Origin: JAJAZB01 sp965249815
GTDB lineage: Bacteria > Bacteroidota > Bacteroidia > Cytophagales > Spirosomataceae
Reading direction: 5' to 3'
Length of the DNA: 64,000 nt
Assembly (NCBI GenBank): GCA_965249815.1
Contig: CBDFMV010000003.1
Location: forward strand, 930,001 to 994,000
This document shows positions 32,701 through 42,279 of the stretch, one piece after another (within the stretch, counting starts at the first letter, position 1; every line of letters begins with the position of its first letter). The position numbers and the translations under genes are program-made. The notes under the pieces are model-generated. The model was given only the letters and a program-made list of their open reading frames with translations, made no database searches and was not told where the DNA came from.

Positions 32701-35700
32701 TCAGAACGAGAACCGGGCGAACACGCCGTACGTGCGCGACTGCGGCAGGGTGTTGAACTCCACGCCCTGGAGGTTGCCCGCGCCGCCCACGCTGGCCTCG
32801 GGATCGATGTAGGGCACGTTGGTCCAGAGGAGCAGGTTGCGTCCGTTCAGCCCGATTTCCATCGAGCCGAAGGGCGTTTTGCTCAGCATCGATTGCGGCA
32901 ACTTGTACGAAAGGCTGGCTTCGCGCAGGCGCACCCAATTGACTTCCATCACGTACATGCCGGGGAAATTGAAGGCGTACAACCCGCCCCAGTACTGCTG
33001 GGCTGAAATGGCGACGTCGTTGGGCCGGTCGGTGGTGGCGGTGCCGTCGGGGTTCAGGCGGCCAATCAGTCCGTCGATAGTGTAGTTGCGCAGGGGCAGG
33101 CCGTCGGCCCCGAAGCGGGGCAGGGCGGCGGTTTCGGCCCCGACGCCTGTCCGGCGGATGTCGCCGATCACGCGCGAAAGGAAATCACCCCCCCGGCGGA
33201 TATCGAACAGAAAATTCAGCGTCAGCCCTTTGAAACTGAGGTTATTGGTAATGCCGCCCGTCCAGCGGGGGTTGGGATTGCCCACGTATTGCAACCCGCG
33301 GGTGTCGGCGATGGGCAGGCCCGTTGCGCCGTTGATGACCAGCGGGGCGTTCGGGTTATTGGGTTCGGCCCGCAGCAGGGTGTTGGCGAAAAGCGCCCCG
33401 TAGGGGTAATTCTCCTGGATGCGGCCCTGGGCGGTGGTAAAAGGCCCGAGGCTGATGTTCTGCACCCCGGCGGCGAGCGACACCACGTCGTTGGCAATGC
33501 TGGTGGCATTGAACCCGATGTCCCACCGAAAATTAGCCGATTTGATGGGCGTGAGGTTCAGATCGATTTCAATCCCTCTCGTTTTGAGTTCGCCGGCGTT
33601 GCGGGCCTGCGAGGTGAACCCCGAAGCCGCCGCAATGGGTACGGCCAGGATGATGTCGGTCGACCGGGTGTTGAAATATACGACCTCGAAACTCAGGCGA
33701 TTTTGCCAAAAGCGGGCTTCGATGCCCACCTCGGCGCTGCGGGTAAATTCCGGCCCGAGGTTGGGGTTGCCTGCCACGTCGCTGAGGGTCCGGCCCTGCG
33801 AACCCAGGAAGGGAAACACGAGGTTTGGCCCGAAACCATCGCCGGGGTTGGCGTTTTCAAAGTACGTGTCCGTCGAGTAAATCGGCGCTTCACGGCCCAC
33901 TTTCGCCCAACTGCTTTTCACTTTCAGGAAATTGAGGCCATTGCCCGCGCTGGCCAGCGACGGAATGGCCTCCGACAGCACGAGACTACCTGACACCGAA
34001 GGGTAGAAGTAGCTGCGCTTGCCGCGTTTGAAGGTCGACGACCAGTCGTTGCGGCCCGTCAGGGTCAGGGTAGCCCAGGTTCGGTACTTGAAGTCGAGGT
34101 TGGTGTACACCCCGAAAAGTCGGCTGCGCCCGATGCTGTTGAAGGGCACGAAGGTCGTGGCGTTGTCGATGTTGTCGAAGCCGCGCGTCACGAGGGTATT
34201 GCCCACCACGCCGTGGTCGTCGGTCTTGCGGATGTTCACTTCGCTGCCTACGAGGGCGGTCAGTTCGATGTCGCTGGTGAGGTTACGCCGGGCGGTCAGG
34301 TTGTTGTAAAAGCTGGTTTCCTGGCGAAAAATGCTCCGGTCGCCAATCGCCCCCACGCCGCCCACGGCGTGGTTGGCCTGCCCCCTGGCCCCGATGGCAT
34401 CCACGGTTTTGCGCCGCTCGATGTACATGTCGGTGCCGGCCCGCGAGGTAAACGTCAGCCAGTCGGTCAGGTTGTAGGCGATGTTCACGTTGCCGATGAT
34501 GCGGTTGCGCTCGTCGTTGTACAGGTTGTTGCGCAGGGTCCAGTAGGGGTTGTCGGTAACGCCGTTGTAGTACACCTGCGACCCGTCGGGGCGCACCCAG
34601 GGTTCGTTTTTGAGGTCGTAATCGCGGGGCAGAAACCACCCCCGGAAGAGCGGATTCGACAACTGGTTGCCAATCTGGCTGCGCTGCGAGGTGTTGTTGA
34701 TGTACTGGATGTTGGTGCCCACCGTCAGGCGCTCGGTGAGTTTGCTGCTGGCGTTGGCCGTGAGGGTACGCCGGTTCAGGCGGTTATTTTCCATGTACCC
34801 TTTCTCGCTCATGTCGTTGTACGAGAAGTAGTAATTGCTGCGGTCGGTGGCCCCCGAAAAGGCCAGGTTGTGCTGCATGTTGAAGCCCTGCCGGAACATG
34901 TCGCGCACGTTGTTGGGATAGGCCGTTAGGGGTATCTGGTCGGGCAGGCCGAACAGGGCGCGGTCGGAAGCCGAGTAGGAACTGGGCACCAGGCGACCGT
35001 CGATGGGTGGCCCCCAACTCAGTTGGTCGGCATTGGGTTGGTACACCGGCGCGGCGGGCTGTCCCTGCGCGTTGAGCGAGGTTCCCCGCCCGTACTCGTT
35101 CTGGTAATCGGGGAATCGGTTCACCTCCACGACGTTGTACGAGCCGCTGTACTGAAGCGTGTTTTTCTTGTTGCCGTAGGCTTTGCCTTTCTTGGTGGTG
35201 ACCAGCACGGCCCCCGCCGCCGCGCGCGACCCGTAAAGCGCCGCCGCCGCCGGGCCTTTCAATACGGTAATGGTTTCAATGTCGTCCTGGTTGATGTCGA
35301 TGCCCCGGTTGGAGTTCGACACGCCCGTTTGGGTAGCGCTGGTTCCGAGGCTACCCGTACCCGCCCCACCGCCGCCGTTGTCGATCGGAATGCCGTCCAC
35401 GACGAACAAAGGCTGGTTGCTACCCGTGAACGTGGTGAACCCCCGGATAAAAATGGCCGACGACGACCCCGTCGCTCCGTTGGAACCCGCCACGCGCACC
35501 CCCGAAATTTTCCCCGCCAGGGCGTTGGAGAGGTTGGTCGTCCGGGCAACGGTGAGTTCGGTGTTGTTGAGGGTTTTTTCCGAAAAACCCAGCCCCTTCT
35601 TTTGTTTGGTGATGCCCAGGGCCGTCACCACCACTTCTTCCAGTTGGCTGGCGTCGTTTTTCAAGACCACGTCGAGGGTGGTGCGTGACCCAACGGCGAT

Positions 35701-35946
35701 TTGCTGGGTAACGGCCCCGACGAACGAAAAGACGAGAGTTTCGTTGGGCGAAGCCGCCAGGCGGTATTGCCCGGTGTTGTCAGTGTTGGTGCCACGGTTG
35801 GTATTTTTTACCGACACATTGACTCCCGGCAGCGGAGAGCCATCCTCGGCCGCCGTCACTCTTCCCGTGATGGCGCGCTCCTGGGTGTACCCCGGCAGCG
35901 CCAGGCTCCACGAAAGAGCCAGGCTCAGCAGTAGCTTGTTTTTCAT
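32701..35946 (-). CDS. SusC/RagA-family TonB-linked outer-membrane transporter
   Basis: 1081 aa, full length. Signal peptide (residues 1-20), carboxypeptidase-regulatory-like domain (GRVTAAEDGSPLPGVNVSVK), TonB-box/linker EEVVVTALG, plug domain with SGVRVAGSNGATGSSSAIFIRG and FVVDGIPIDNG, then a long beta-barrel ending in an aromatic residue (ARFSF). It imports a large ligand together with the SusD partner encoded next. The ligand is unknown: no glycoside hydrolase or peptidase gene lies directly beside the pair. A consensus promoter is found about 220 nt upstream, inside the divergent amidohydrolase gene. Confidence 0.97.
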   Translation of the reverse strand: MKNKLLLSLALSWSLALPGYTQERAITGRVTAAEDGSPLPGVNVSVKNTNRGTNTDNTGQYRLAASPNETLVFSFVGAVTQQIAVGSRTTLDVVLKNDASQLEEVVVTALGITKQKKGLGFSEKTLNNTELTVARTTNLSNALAGKISGVRVAGSNGATGSSSAIFIRGFTTFTGSNQPLFVVDGIPIDNGGGGAGTGSLGTSATQTGVSNSNRGIDINQDDIETITVLKGPAAAALYGSRAAAGAVLVTTKKGKAYGNKKNTLQYSGSYNVVEVNRFPDYQNEYGRGTSLNAQGQPAAPVYQPNADQLSWGPPIDGRLVPSSYSASDRALFGLPDQIPLTAYPNNVRDMFRQGFNMQHNLAFSGATDRSNYYFSYNDMSEKGYMENNRLNRRTLTANASSKLTERLTVGTNIQYINNTSQRSQIGNQLSNPLFRGWFLPRDYDLKNEPWVRPDGSQVYYNGVTDNPYWTLRNNLYNDERNRIIGNVNIAYNLTDWLTFTSRAGTDMYIERRKTVDAIGARGQANHAVGGVGAIGDRSIFRQETSFYNNLTARRNLTSDIELTALVGSEVNIRKTDDHGVVGNTLVTRGFDNIDNATTFVPFNSIGRSRLFGVYTNLDFKYRTWATLTLTGRNDWSSTFKRGKRSYFYPSVSGSLVLSEAIPSLASAGNGLNFLKVKSSWAKVGREAPIYSTDTYFENANPGDGFGPNLVFPFLGSQGRTLSDVAGNPNLGPEFTRSAEVGIEARFWQNRLSFEVVYFNTRSTDIILAVPIAAASGFTSQARNAGELKTRGIEIDLNLTPIKSANFRWDIGFNATSIANDVVSLAAGVQNISLGPFTTAQGRIQENYPYGALFANTLLRAEPNNPNAPLVINGATGLPIADTRGLQYVGNPNPRWTGGITNNLSFKGLTLNFLFDIRRGGDFLSRVIGDIRRTGVGAETAALPRFGADGLPLRNYTIDGLIGRLNPDGTATTDRPNDVAISAQQYWGGLYAFNFPGMYVMEVNWVRLREASLSYKLPQSMLSKTPFGSMEIGLNGRNLLLWTNVPYIDPEASVGGAGNLQGVEFNTLPQSRTYGVFARFSF

Positions 35947-36155
35947 TGGACAGATGGATTGATTGGTTAAATAGTTGGGTGGTTGGTACTAAATTTGGCC
36001 TCGTGGCCCGGCGGCGAAAGCTTATATCAACAACGGAGCGGGAAGTGGTGTTTAAAGAATTAGCGTTCAATTCGTTGCTGACTCTTCCCAACAACCCTCC
36101 GATTAGCGTGGGTTTAGTGTATTGTCCTAAAAAATTCCGATAAATTCCTACAACC

Positions 36156-37505
36156 ATGCTTCGCACAAAAGTAAACAGTTTTGTTGTCTTGACAATATTT
36201 TGCGCAGGCCGCTCCGTTCTTTGCGCTCAATCGGTACCAAACCTGACCGCTCGCCTCGACAAAGCTGCGTACGGCGTTGAAGCAAAGGTGGTTGCGTGGC
36301 GGCGCGATTTTCACGAACACCCGGAGCTGGGCAACCGCGAATTCCGCACCGCCGAAAAAATTGCCGCCCACCTGAAACTGCTCGGCCTCGACGTCAAAAC
36401 CGGCGTGGCCAAAACCGGCGTGGTGGCGCTGCTGAAGGGCGGCAAGCCCGGCCCGTGCATCGCCCTGCGCGCCGACATGGACGGCCTGCCCGTGAAAGAG
36501 CGCGTGGACGTGCCCTTCGCCTCAAAAGTGGAAACCGACTACAACAACCAGCACGTGGGCGTGATGCACGCCTGCGGCCACGACAGTCACGTGGCCATTC
36601 TGATGGGCGTGGCCGAAGTACTGGCGGGCCAGAAAGCCGATTTGAAAGGCACGATTAAATTCATATTCCAACCCGCCGAAGAAGGCGCGCCCGACGGCGA
36701 AGAAGGCGGCGCAAAACTCATGGTGGCCGAGGGCGTCCTCGACAATCCGAAGGTGAACGTCATTTTTGGCCTGCACATCAACGCCCAGACCCCCACCGGG
36801 CAAATCAAGTACCGCCCCGGCGGCACCATGGCCTCCTCCGACAAACTGCTGATTAAAGTGCGCGGCAAGCAAACCCACGGCGGCTACCCCTGGAACGGGG
36901 CCGACCCGGTCGTGGCGGCGGCGTACATCGTGACGGGCCTACAAACCATCGTGAGCCGCCAGATGGACCTGACCAACTCGGCGGCGGTCGTGACGGTGGC
37001 GACGATTCACGGCGGGGTGCGCAACAACATCATTCCCGAAGAAGTGGAAATGAGCGGCACCATTCGGGCGCTCGACACCAAAATGCAGTACGACATCCAC
37101 GAGCGCATCAGGCGCACCGCCACGCACATTGCCGAAAGCCAGGGCGCGAAGGCCGACGTTACGGTGAAAATTCAGTACCCGGTTACCTACAACGACCCCA
37201 AACTCACCGACCAGATGGCCCCGACGCTGGAAGCCGTGGCGGGCAAGGAAAACGTGCACCTGACGCCCGCCGTGACCGGAGCCGAAGACTTTTCGTTTTT
37301 CCAGCAAAAAGTGCCGGGTCTGTTTTTCTTCCTCGGCGGTGCGCCCAAAGGCAAGCCCATCGAAGAAACCGCGCCGCACCACACGCCCGATTTCTACCTC
37401 GACGAAAGCGGCTTCGGCCTGGGCGTGCGGGCCTTCTGCCACCTCGTGGTCGACTACGCCGACCAGTATACGGCGGGTGGCGGGAAAGTGGCGGTGGGGA
37501 AATAA
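36156..37505 (+). CDS. Exported M20-family amidohydrolase/peptidase
   Basis: 449 aa with a signal peptide (residues ~1-24, cleavage near LCAQ). Two-zinc M20D amidohydrolase similar to N-acyl-L-amino-acid or hippurate hydrolases: RRDFHEHPELGNREF, ALRADMDGLPV, HACGHDSH with the metal-binding Cys/His and Asp, FQPAEEG with catalytic glutamates, and the dimerisation domain from about residue 210. The late metal-binding His is in ETAPHHTPDF. It would release amino acids from N-acyl compounds in the periplasm. Divergent from the intact SusC-SusD operon, so it may act on the imported material, but that is inference. Confidence 0.9.
   Translation: MLRTKVNSFVVLTIFCAGRSVLCAQSVPNLTARLDKAAYGVEAKVVAWRRDFHEHPELGNREFRTAEKIAAHLKLLGLDVKTGVAKTGVVALLKGGKPGPCIALRADMDGLPVKERVDVPFASKVETDYNNQHVGVMHACGHDSHVAILMGVAEVLAGQKADLKGTIKFIFQPAEEGAPDGEEGGAKLMVAEGVLDNPKVNVIFGLHINAQTPTGQIKYRPGGTMASSDKLLIKVRGKQTHGGYPWNGADPVVAAAYIVTGLQTIVSRQMDLTNSAAVVTVATIHGGVRNNIIPEEVEMSGTIRALDTKMQYDIHERIRRTATHIAESQGAKADVTVKIQYPVTYNDPKLTDQMAPTLEAVAGKENVHLTPAVTGAEDFSFFQQKVPGLFFFLGGAPKGKPIEETAPHHTPDFYLDESGFGLGVRAFCHLVVDYADQYTAGGGKVAVGK
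36166..36195 (-). promoter_or_regulatory. Promoter of the intact SusC-SusD operon
   Basis: On the minus strand TTG (36195-36193), 19-nt spacer, TACTTTTG (36173-36166): a full consensus match. It lies inside the first codons of the divergent amidohydrolase gene and would give a leader of about 210 nt. Confidence 0.6.
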
Positions 37506-37541
37506 GATTTTTCTATTTTTGAAAAAACGATTCGGTGAGCC

Positions 37542-38117
37542 ATGCGACTGACGCTCAATTTTCCGCAAGACCTGACCTTCTCGGACGAGGAGCTTTTCGC
37601 CTTTTGCCAGGTCAACCCCGACCTGCGCATCGAGCGGGACGAAAACGGCTTTCTCCTCATTATGCCACCCACCGGACTTGAATCGAGTTTTCGCAACGGC
37701 GATTTGTTCGCCCGCGTTTACAACTGGAATTTTCAAACCTGCCTCGGTCGGGTTTCTGATTCCAACGGCGGATACACGCTGCCGGATACGTCGATGAAAG
37801 CGCCCGATGTGGCCTGGGTCAGTCACGAGCGGTTGGCCCTGGTTTCGCCCGACGACCTCAAACGTTTTGCCCACATCTGCCCGGATTTCGTAATCGAACT
37901 GCTCTCAGAAAACGATACCCTGAGTGAATTGCAGGAAAAAATGGAGAAGTACCTCAAAAATGGCGTCCGTCTCGGCTGGCTCATCGACCCGAAACAGCGG
38001 CAAACCCACGTGTACCGCCCGGAGCGAGAACTTGAAGTAGTGCCATTTGAAAGGCCCCTCAGTGGTGAGGACGTGCTGCCGGGGTTTGAGATGAACGTGG
38101 CGCAAACCTTGGAATAA
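37542..38117 (+). CDS. Uma2-family (DUF820) restriction-endonuclease-fold protein
   Basis: 191 aa. Uma2 proteins have a PD-(D/E)xK nuclease fold of unknown function. Visible signature: APDVAWVSHERL with the aspartate, CPDFVIELLSENDTLSELQEKMEKYLKNGVRLGWLIDPKQRQTHVYRP with the glutamate and catalytic-type lysine region. It lies 37 nt after the amidohydrolase stop, perhaps read through. A second, diverged Uma2 protein is encoded at 49252. Confidence 0.88.
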   Translation: MRLTLNFPQDLTFSDEELFAFCQVNPDLRIERDENGFLLIMPPTGLESSFRNGDLFARVYNWNFQTCLGRVSDSNGGYTLPDTSMKAPDVAWVSHERLALVSPDDLKRFAHICPDFVIELLSENDTLSELQEKMEKYLKNGVRLGWLIDPKQRQTHVYRPERELEVVPFERPLSGEDVLPGFEMNVAQTLE

Positions 38118-38155
38118 CGAACGAGGCGACTGCCAAGACAGCCGCCTCGTTCGTT
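38116..38155. terminator. Hairpin between convergent Uma2 and SDR genes
   Basis: 13-bp perfect stem (38116-38128 with 38143-38155), 14-nt loop. It includes the last base pair of the Uma2 stop codon and abuts the SDR stop, so it serves both genes. Confidence 0.8.
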
Positions 38156-38947
38156 TCACGCCTCGTTCCAATTCCGCACCATCCGCGCCACCAGCCTCGG
38201 TAGCCAGCGCTTGAAATAGATGCCGAAAATTTCCCTTCCGCCGGGATACACTTCCAGCTTCTCTGCTTTCACCGCCCGTACCAACTGCCGGGCGCATTCC
38301 TCGGGCGACATGCCTCGTTCCTGATTTTGGTCCATGCGGCCGTGGCGGGAGCCGTCGCCGTGAAGGGCATTGCGGGAAACGTCCGTCCGGATGTAACCGG
38401 GGCAGGCCACGGTGACGCGCAAATCCGGGTTTTCGGCCCGAAGTGCATCGAAAAAAGCCCGGATGGCGTGTTTGGAGGCCGCGTACGCCGAGCGCAACGG
38501 CGTGGCCACGTAGCCCGCCACGCTGCTAATGACCAGAAAATGGCCCTTTTTCCTCGCCCGCATCGCGGGCAAAACCGCTTTCGTCAACGCCACCACTCCG
38601 AAATAATTGACTTCGAAAATCCGCCGGTGTACGTCCAGACTTGTTTCGTGAACGAGCGAACGCTGGCTGATGCCCGCGTTTTGCACAAGCACGTCCACGG
38701 TGCCAAACTTCTGTAAAACGGCCTCCACAGCGGCGGGCAGGGAATCGACGTCGGTCAGGTTGAGGGGAAGCACGAGCACGTCGGCGTCGGGCAAGCCAGT
38801 GGCGGCCTTCACGCGCTGCAATTCATCGGCCCGGCGGGCGGAAAGCACCAGTTTTGCGCCTTCTTTGGCGAATTCGTAAGCCAGCGCCTCGCCAATGCCC
38901 GACGACGCGCCGGTAATCCAGACGATTTTTTGGTTAAAGGCGCTCAT
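38156..38947 (-). CDS. Short-chain dehydrogenase/reductase
   Basis: 263 aa. Classical SDR: NAD(P)-binding GASSGIGEAL at residues 13-22 (TGxxxGIG), NAG in VQNAGISQ, catalytic serine in VISSVAGY, and YAASK with the catalytic Tyr-Lys. Arginine after the second strand (SARRADEL) suggests NADPH preference. A hydrophobic C-terminal FKRWLPRLVARMVRNW resembles the DHRS7-like group. Substrate unknown. Confidence 0.93.
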   Translation of the reverse strand: MSAFNQKIVWITGASSGIGEALAYEFAKEGAKLVLSARRADELQRVKAATGLPDADVLVLPLNLTDVDSLPAAVEAVLQKFGTVDVLVQNAGISQRSLVHETSLDVHRRIFEVNYFGVVALTKAVLPAMRARKKGHFLVISSVAGYVATPLRSAYAASKHAIRAFFDALRAENPDLRVTVACPGYIRTDVSRNALHGDGSRHGRMDQNQERGMSPEECARQLVRAVKAEKLEVYPGGREIFGIYFKRWLPRLVARMVRNWNEA

Positions 38948-38966
38948 TGTTCACCGGGCGAAAACA

Positions 38967-38993
38967 GGTGTGCCACGGAAACCGTGGCACACC
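38967..38993. terminator. Short hairpin between the enolase-superfamily and SDR genes
   Basis: 12-bp perfect stem (38967-38978 with 38982-38993) and an AAA loop, no T-run. It lies downstream of the enolase-superfamily gene. Confidence 0.6.
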
Positions 38994-39018
38994 AACTCGT
39001 TAATTTTCGGGCGATTCC

Positions 39019-40494
39019 TCAACTCCAGGTCCGGTCCCACGACTCGACTTTGTCCCAGTCGGTCGAAGGCGGGAAGTATTGTTCGCCTTTTTTGAGGAAG
39101 CGTTTGGCGGCTTCTTCGTTGAGTTCGACGCCAAGACCCGGCTTGTCAGGTACGCGCACAAACCCTTGATTGACAATCGGTTTCTCGATGCCTGTCACGA
39201 TGTCCTCCCAGCCCGCCACGTCCACGCCGTGGTGTTCGAGAGCCACGAAATTCTCGGTGGCGGCGGCGCAGTGGACGTTGGCCATCATCGAAATGGGGCT
39301 GCCCGCGAAGTGCATCGCCATCGGCACGCCGTGGTCCTCGGCGTAATCGCCGATTTTCTTCGTTTCCAGAATCCCCCCCGACGAGGCCAGGTCGGGGTGA
39401 ATCATGTCCACGGCTTTCGCGTCGATGAGTTTGATGAATTCCTCCTTCAGGAAAATGTCTTCGCCCGTGAGCGTCGGCGTTTCGATGGATTCCGTGATTT
39501 GCTTCCACTGCTCGGTGTAAAACCAGGGCACGAGGTCTTCCATCCAGGCCAACTGGTATTTTTCGAGCCGCCGCCCCAGCCGGATGGCTGTGTTGACGTC
39601 GAAGTGCCCGAAGTGGTCGGCGGCCAGCGGGATGTCGCCCACGGCTTCACGCACTTTCCCAACGTACTCAGCGATGTAGTCGAGGCCCTTGTCGGTCACC
39701 TGAATTCGGGTGAAGGGGTGGCGCGTCAGGCCGTAGTTGCCCACCGTTTTGTTCGGCGTGGCTCCGGCGGCGGGGCGGCGAAGTTGCCAGGTATTGGCCC
39801 CGATAAGCATGCCCGGTTTGCCGGCCAGCAGTTCGATGCCGAAGTCCATTTTCAGGAAGGTGAAGCCCTTGTCGATGCGCTCGGCCTTCATTTTCTGGGC
39901 AAACGCGTTGGCGTCTTCCACCTCGGGCGTGTCGGCGTACATCCGGATTTCGTCGCGGTACTTGCCGCCGAGCATCTGGTACACGGGCACGTTGTAGGCT
40001 TTGCCGGCCAAATCCCAGAGGGCCATTTCCACGCCGCACACGCCCCCAGCGGCGCGTCCGTGTTGCCCGAAGGGTTTGATGAGTTTAAAAAGCTGCTCGA
40101 CGTTGCAGGGATTTTTGCCCAGCAACCGGCTTTTCAGAAACAGCGCGTACTTGGCGCTGGCCCCATCGCGCACCTCGCCCCAGCCCGAAATGCCCTGGTT
40201 GGTGTCGATGCGGATGATGGGGCTGGTGAACGGCACGCCCGCCAGCACGGCAATGCGCAGATCGGTGATTCGCAGGTCGGAGGGTTTGGAGGCCCGGTTC
40301 ACTTTCTGCGAAACAAACTCCGTCTGTGCGGTCACGTCCTGGTGAAACAGCATCCCCAGCGACAAGCCACCGAGGGCAGTTTTTTTCAGGAAATGGCGGC
40401 GGTCGTGGCCAGCGCTTTCCACTTCGGGGGCCAGCGGTGGTGTCAGGATTTGCGGCGGTGTGTAGCGAAAGCGGTCGAGTAGCTGCTTTTTCAT
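39019..40494 (-). CDS. Tat-exported mandelate racemase/muconate-lactonizing enzyme-family protein
   Basis: 491 aa. A twin-arginine motif RRHFLKK followed by a hydrophobic stretch begins only at about residue 31, after a soluble N-terminal extension. The enolase-superfamily capping domain and barrel follow: KMDFGIEL region, then metal ligands in AADHFGHFD, WMEDLVPW and LTGEDIF, and a late histidine in MAMHFAGSP, as in galactonate-dehydratase-like members. It would dehydrate or epimerise a sugar acid. Export of such an enzyme fits a cell that oxidises sugars in the periplasm. Nearest co-directional gene is an SDR. Confidence 0.88.
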   Translation of the reverse strand: MKKQLLDRFRYTPPQILTPPLAPEVESAGHDRRHFLKKTALGGLSLGMLFHQDVTAQTEFVSQKVNRASKPSDLRITDLRIAVLAGVPFTSPIIRIDTNQGISGWGEVRDGASAKYALFLKSRLLGKNPCNVEQLFKLIKPFGQHGRAAGGVCGVEMALWDLAGKAYNVPVYQMLGGKYRDEIRMYADTPEVEDANAFAQKMKAERIDKGFTFLKMDFGIELLAGKPGMLIGANTWQLRRPAAGATPNKTVGNYGLTRHPFTRIQVTDKGLDYIAEYVGKVREAVGDIPLAADHFGHFDVNTAIRLGRRLEKYQLAWMEDLVPWFYTEQWKQITESIETPTLTGEDIFLKEEFIKLIDAKAVDMIHPDLASSGGILETKKIGDYAEDHGVPMAMHFAGSPISMMANVHCAAATENFVALEHHGVDVAGWEDIVTGIEKPIVNQGFVRVPDKPGLGVELNEEAAKRFLKKGEQYFPPSTDWDKVESWDRTWS

Positions 40495-40672
40495 GTTTAA
40501 CGGAACGGTTTAGAACAGTTGTTTTTCAGTACAAAAGATACAAGCGTTGGGGTAAAAGTGCCAAAAAACTATCTTTCCACCACCAAATGCAGGACAGGAC
40601 AGGATGCCGACTGCCCGGCGACTGCCGCCGGTTGTATAAATTGCCGACCTGATTTTTGCTAACCTCTGAACC

Positions 40673-41794
40673 ATGAAAAAACTTTTTCCCCTCGCCCTCG
40701 CGGCGGCGGGCCTGCTGCTGGTGGCGGCGCTGGGGCTGGCCTTGCTGGGGCGCGGCAACCAGACCGACTGGCTCGTCATCGGCGGGCTGCTGCTGCTAGC
40801 CGTGGGCATCCGCACGTTTCCCAACTACGCCAGCCTCACCTTTACGGTGCTGATTGTCACTTCCGTAACCATCGCCCTCTACCACCCCGAAGCCCTGCTC
40901 ACGTGGGGCGGCTTTGAGTTAAAGAAACTCATCGTACCGCTCATGCAAATCATCATGTTCGGCATGGGCACCATCATGACGGCGGAGGATTTCGTGGGCG
41001 TCGTGAAAATGCCGAAGGGCATCATCGTCGGGCTGATTGCGCACTACGTCATCATGCCGACGGTGGGCTTTACGCTGGCCAACGTGTTCGGGTTTCCGCC
41101 GGAAATCGCGGCGGGCGTGGTGCTCATCGGCTGCGTACCAAGCGGGCTGGCCTCCAATGTGATCTGCTACATTTCGCGGGCCAACGTGCCGCTCTCCGTG
41201 TCGGTCACGACGGTTTCCACGCTGATGGCCCCGGTGCTGACGCCCGCACTGATGAAACTCCTCGCCGGGCAGTTCGTGCCGGTGAGTTTCATGAAGATGA
41301 TGCTCGACATTCTGGAAGTCGTCATCGCGCCCATCGTGGTCGGGCTGTTGCTGAACACGTTTTTCCCGGCGTTTGTCAAAAAAATCAAGAACCTGCTGCC
41401 TCTCATTTCGATGGCGGCCATTGTGCTGATTGTGGGCATTATTACGGCCACGGGCCGGGATAAATTGCTGACTATCGGGCTGTTGCTGCTCGTGAGTAGC
41501 CTCATTCACAACCTGGCGGGCTACCTGCTGGGCTACTGGACGGGCCGGTTGACGGGCCTCGACGAAAGTTCGTCGCGCACGATTGCCATCGAAGTGGGGA
41601 TGCAAAACGGCGGTCTGGCCTCGGCCCTGGCGCTGCAAATGGGCAAGGTCGGTACGGTGGGACTGGCCCCGGCCATTTTCGGCCCACTGATGAACACGAC
41701 CGGCTCGATACTGGCGAACTTCTGGCGGAGCCGCCCACCGAAAGGGGAGCTTGAACCGGCGGTAAAACCCGTGAAAGAAGCATCGGGCACATGA
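40673..41794 (+). CDS. Bile acid:sodium symporter (BASS)-family transporter
   Basis: 373 aa with nine or ten hydrophobic segments. The family signature region VLIGCVPSGLASNVICYISRANVPLSVSVTTVSTLMAPVLTP is clear, with the two crossing-helix motifs, and the later EVGMQNGGLASALAL carries the second sodium-site helix. Bacterial members carry organic anions such as pantoate or bicarboxylates with sodium. The N-terminus has two extra hydrophobic segments before the core. Its stop overlaps the next start by 4 nt (ATGA), so it is translationally coupled to the 162-aa protein. Confidence 0.93.
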   Translation: MKKLFPLALAAAGLLLVAALGLALLGRGNQTDWLVIGGLLLLAVGIRTFPNYASLTFTVLIVTSVTIALYHPEALLTWGGFELKKLIVPLMQIIMFGMGTIMTAEDFVGVVKMPKGIIVGLIAHYVIMPTVGFTLANVFGFPPEIAAGVVLIGCVPSGLASNVICYISRANVPLSVSVTTVSTLMAPVLTPALMKLLAGQFVPVSFMKMMLDILEVVIAPIVVGLLLNTFFPAFVKKIKNLLPLISMAAIVLIVGIITATGRDKLLTIGLLLLVSSLIHNLAGYLLGYWTGRLTGLDESSSRTIAIEVGMQNGGLASALALQMGKVGTVGLAPAIFGPLMNTTGSILANFWRSRPPKGELEPAVKPVKEASGT

Positions 41795-42279
41795 CAATTA
41801 CCTTTAAAAAAGGCCGTGAGGGCCGTTCTGACCCGGTCTCGTACACGCGCGCCGACGGTTCGGTGGAGTGGATGAGTTCCGGGTTCTATGTGCTGCACGA
41901 CCTGATGCACTACGCCGTGGAACACACGCTGGGCTACACCGAGGCCTTTTTCGGGCTGATGGCGCGGGGTTGGACGTTGCGCGATTTTGAACATCCTAAA
42001 CCGATAATAGACCGGATGCCCAACCAGGCCGTGTGGGCCGAAGCGTTGGTCAACGCGCTGGCGGTTCAACTTCGGGCAGGCACGAACGACGAGGAAGTTG
42101 ACGAACACGTCGCCCGGAGTTGCCAGCAGCACCACCGACCTATACTGACGATTTCCGCCGCACAAAAAACCGCCATCCGTGCCGAACTCGACCGGCTGAT
42201 GCAAGCCTGGGAGGCCTTGCCGGCGAATGGAAGCCTCGATCTGATTTTTAACCCTGCCGAAGCGTTGACAACTTTTTGA
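41791..42279 (+). CDS. Uncharacterised 162-aa soluble protein coupled to the BASS transporter
   Basis: Not recognised. It begins at an ATGA overlap with the transporter, so it is translated with it. No signal or membrane segment. The middle has a helix with HDLMHYAVEHTLGYTEAFFGLMARGW, whose spaced histidines (HDLMHYAVEH) could bind a metal. The C-terminal third is helical and acidic. The last codons and the stop lie in the left arm of a 15-bp hairpin (42261-42293). Codon use looks like its neighbours. Confidence 0.75.
   Translation: MTITFKKGREGRSDPVSYTRADGSVEWMSSGFYVLHDLMHYAVEHTLGYTEAFFGLMARGWTLRDFEHPKPIIDRMPNQAVWAEALVNALAVQLRAGTNDEEVDEHVARSCQQHHRPILTISAAQKTAIRAELDRLMQAWEALPANGSLDLIFNPAEALTTF

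Noticed and set aside
39079..40482. 467-codon plus-strand frame
   Set aside because: Antisense of the enolase-superfamily gene with a composition typical of shadow frames.
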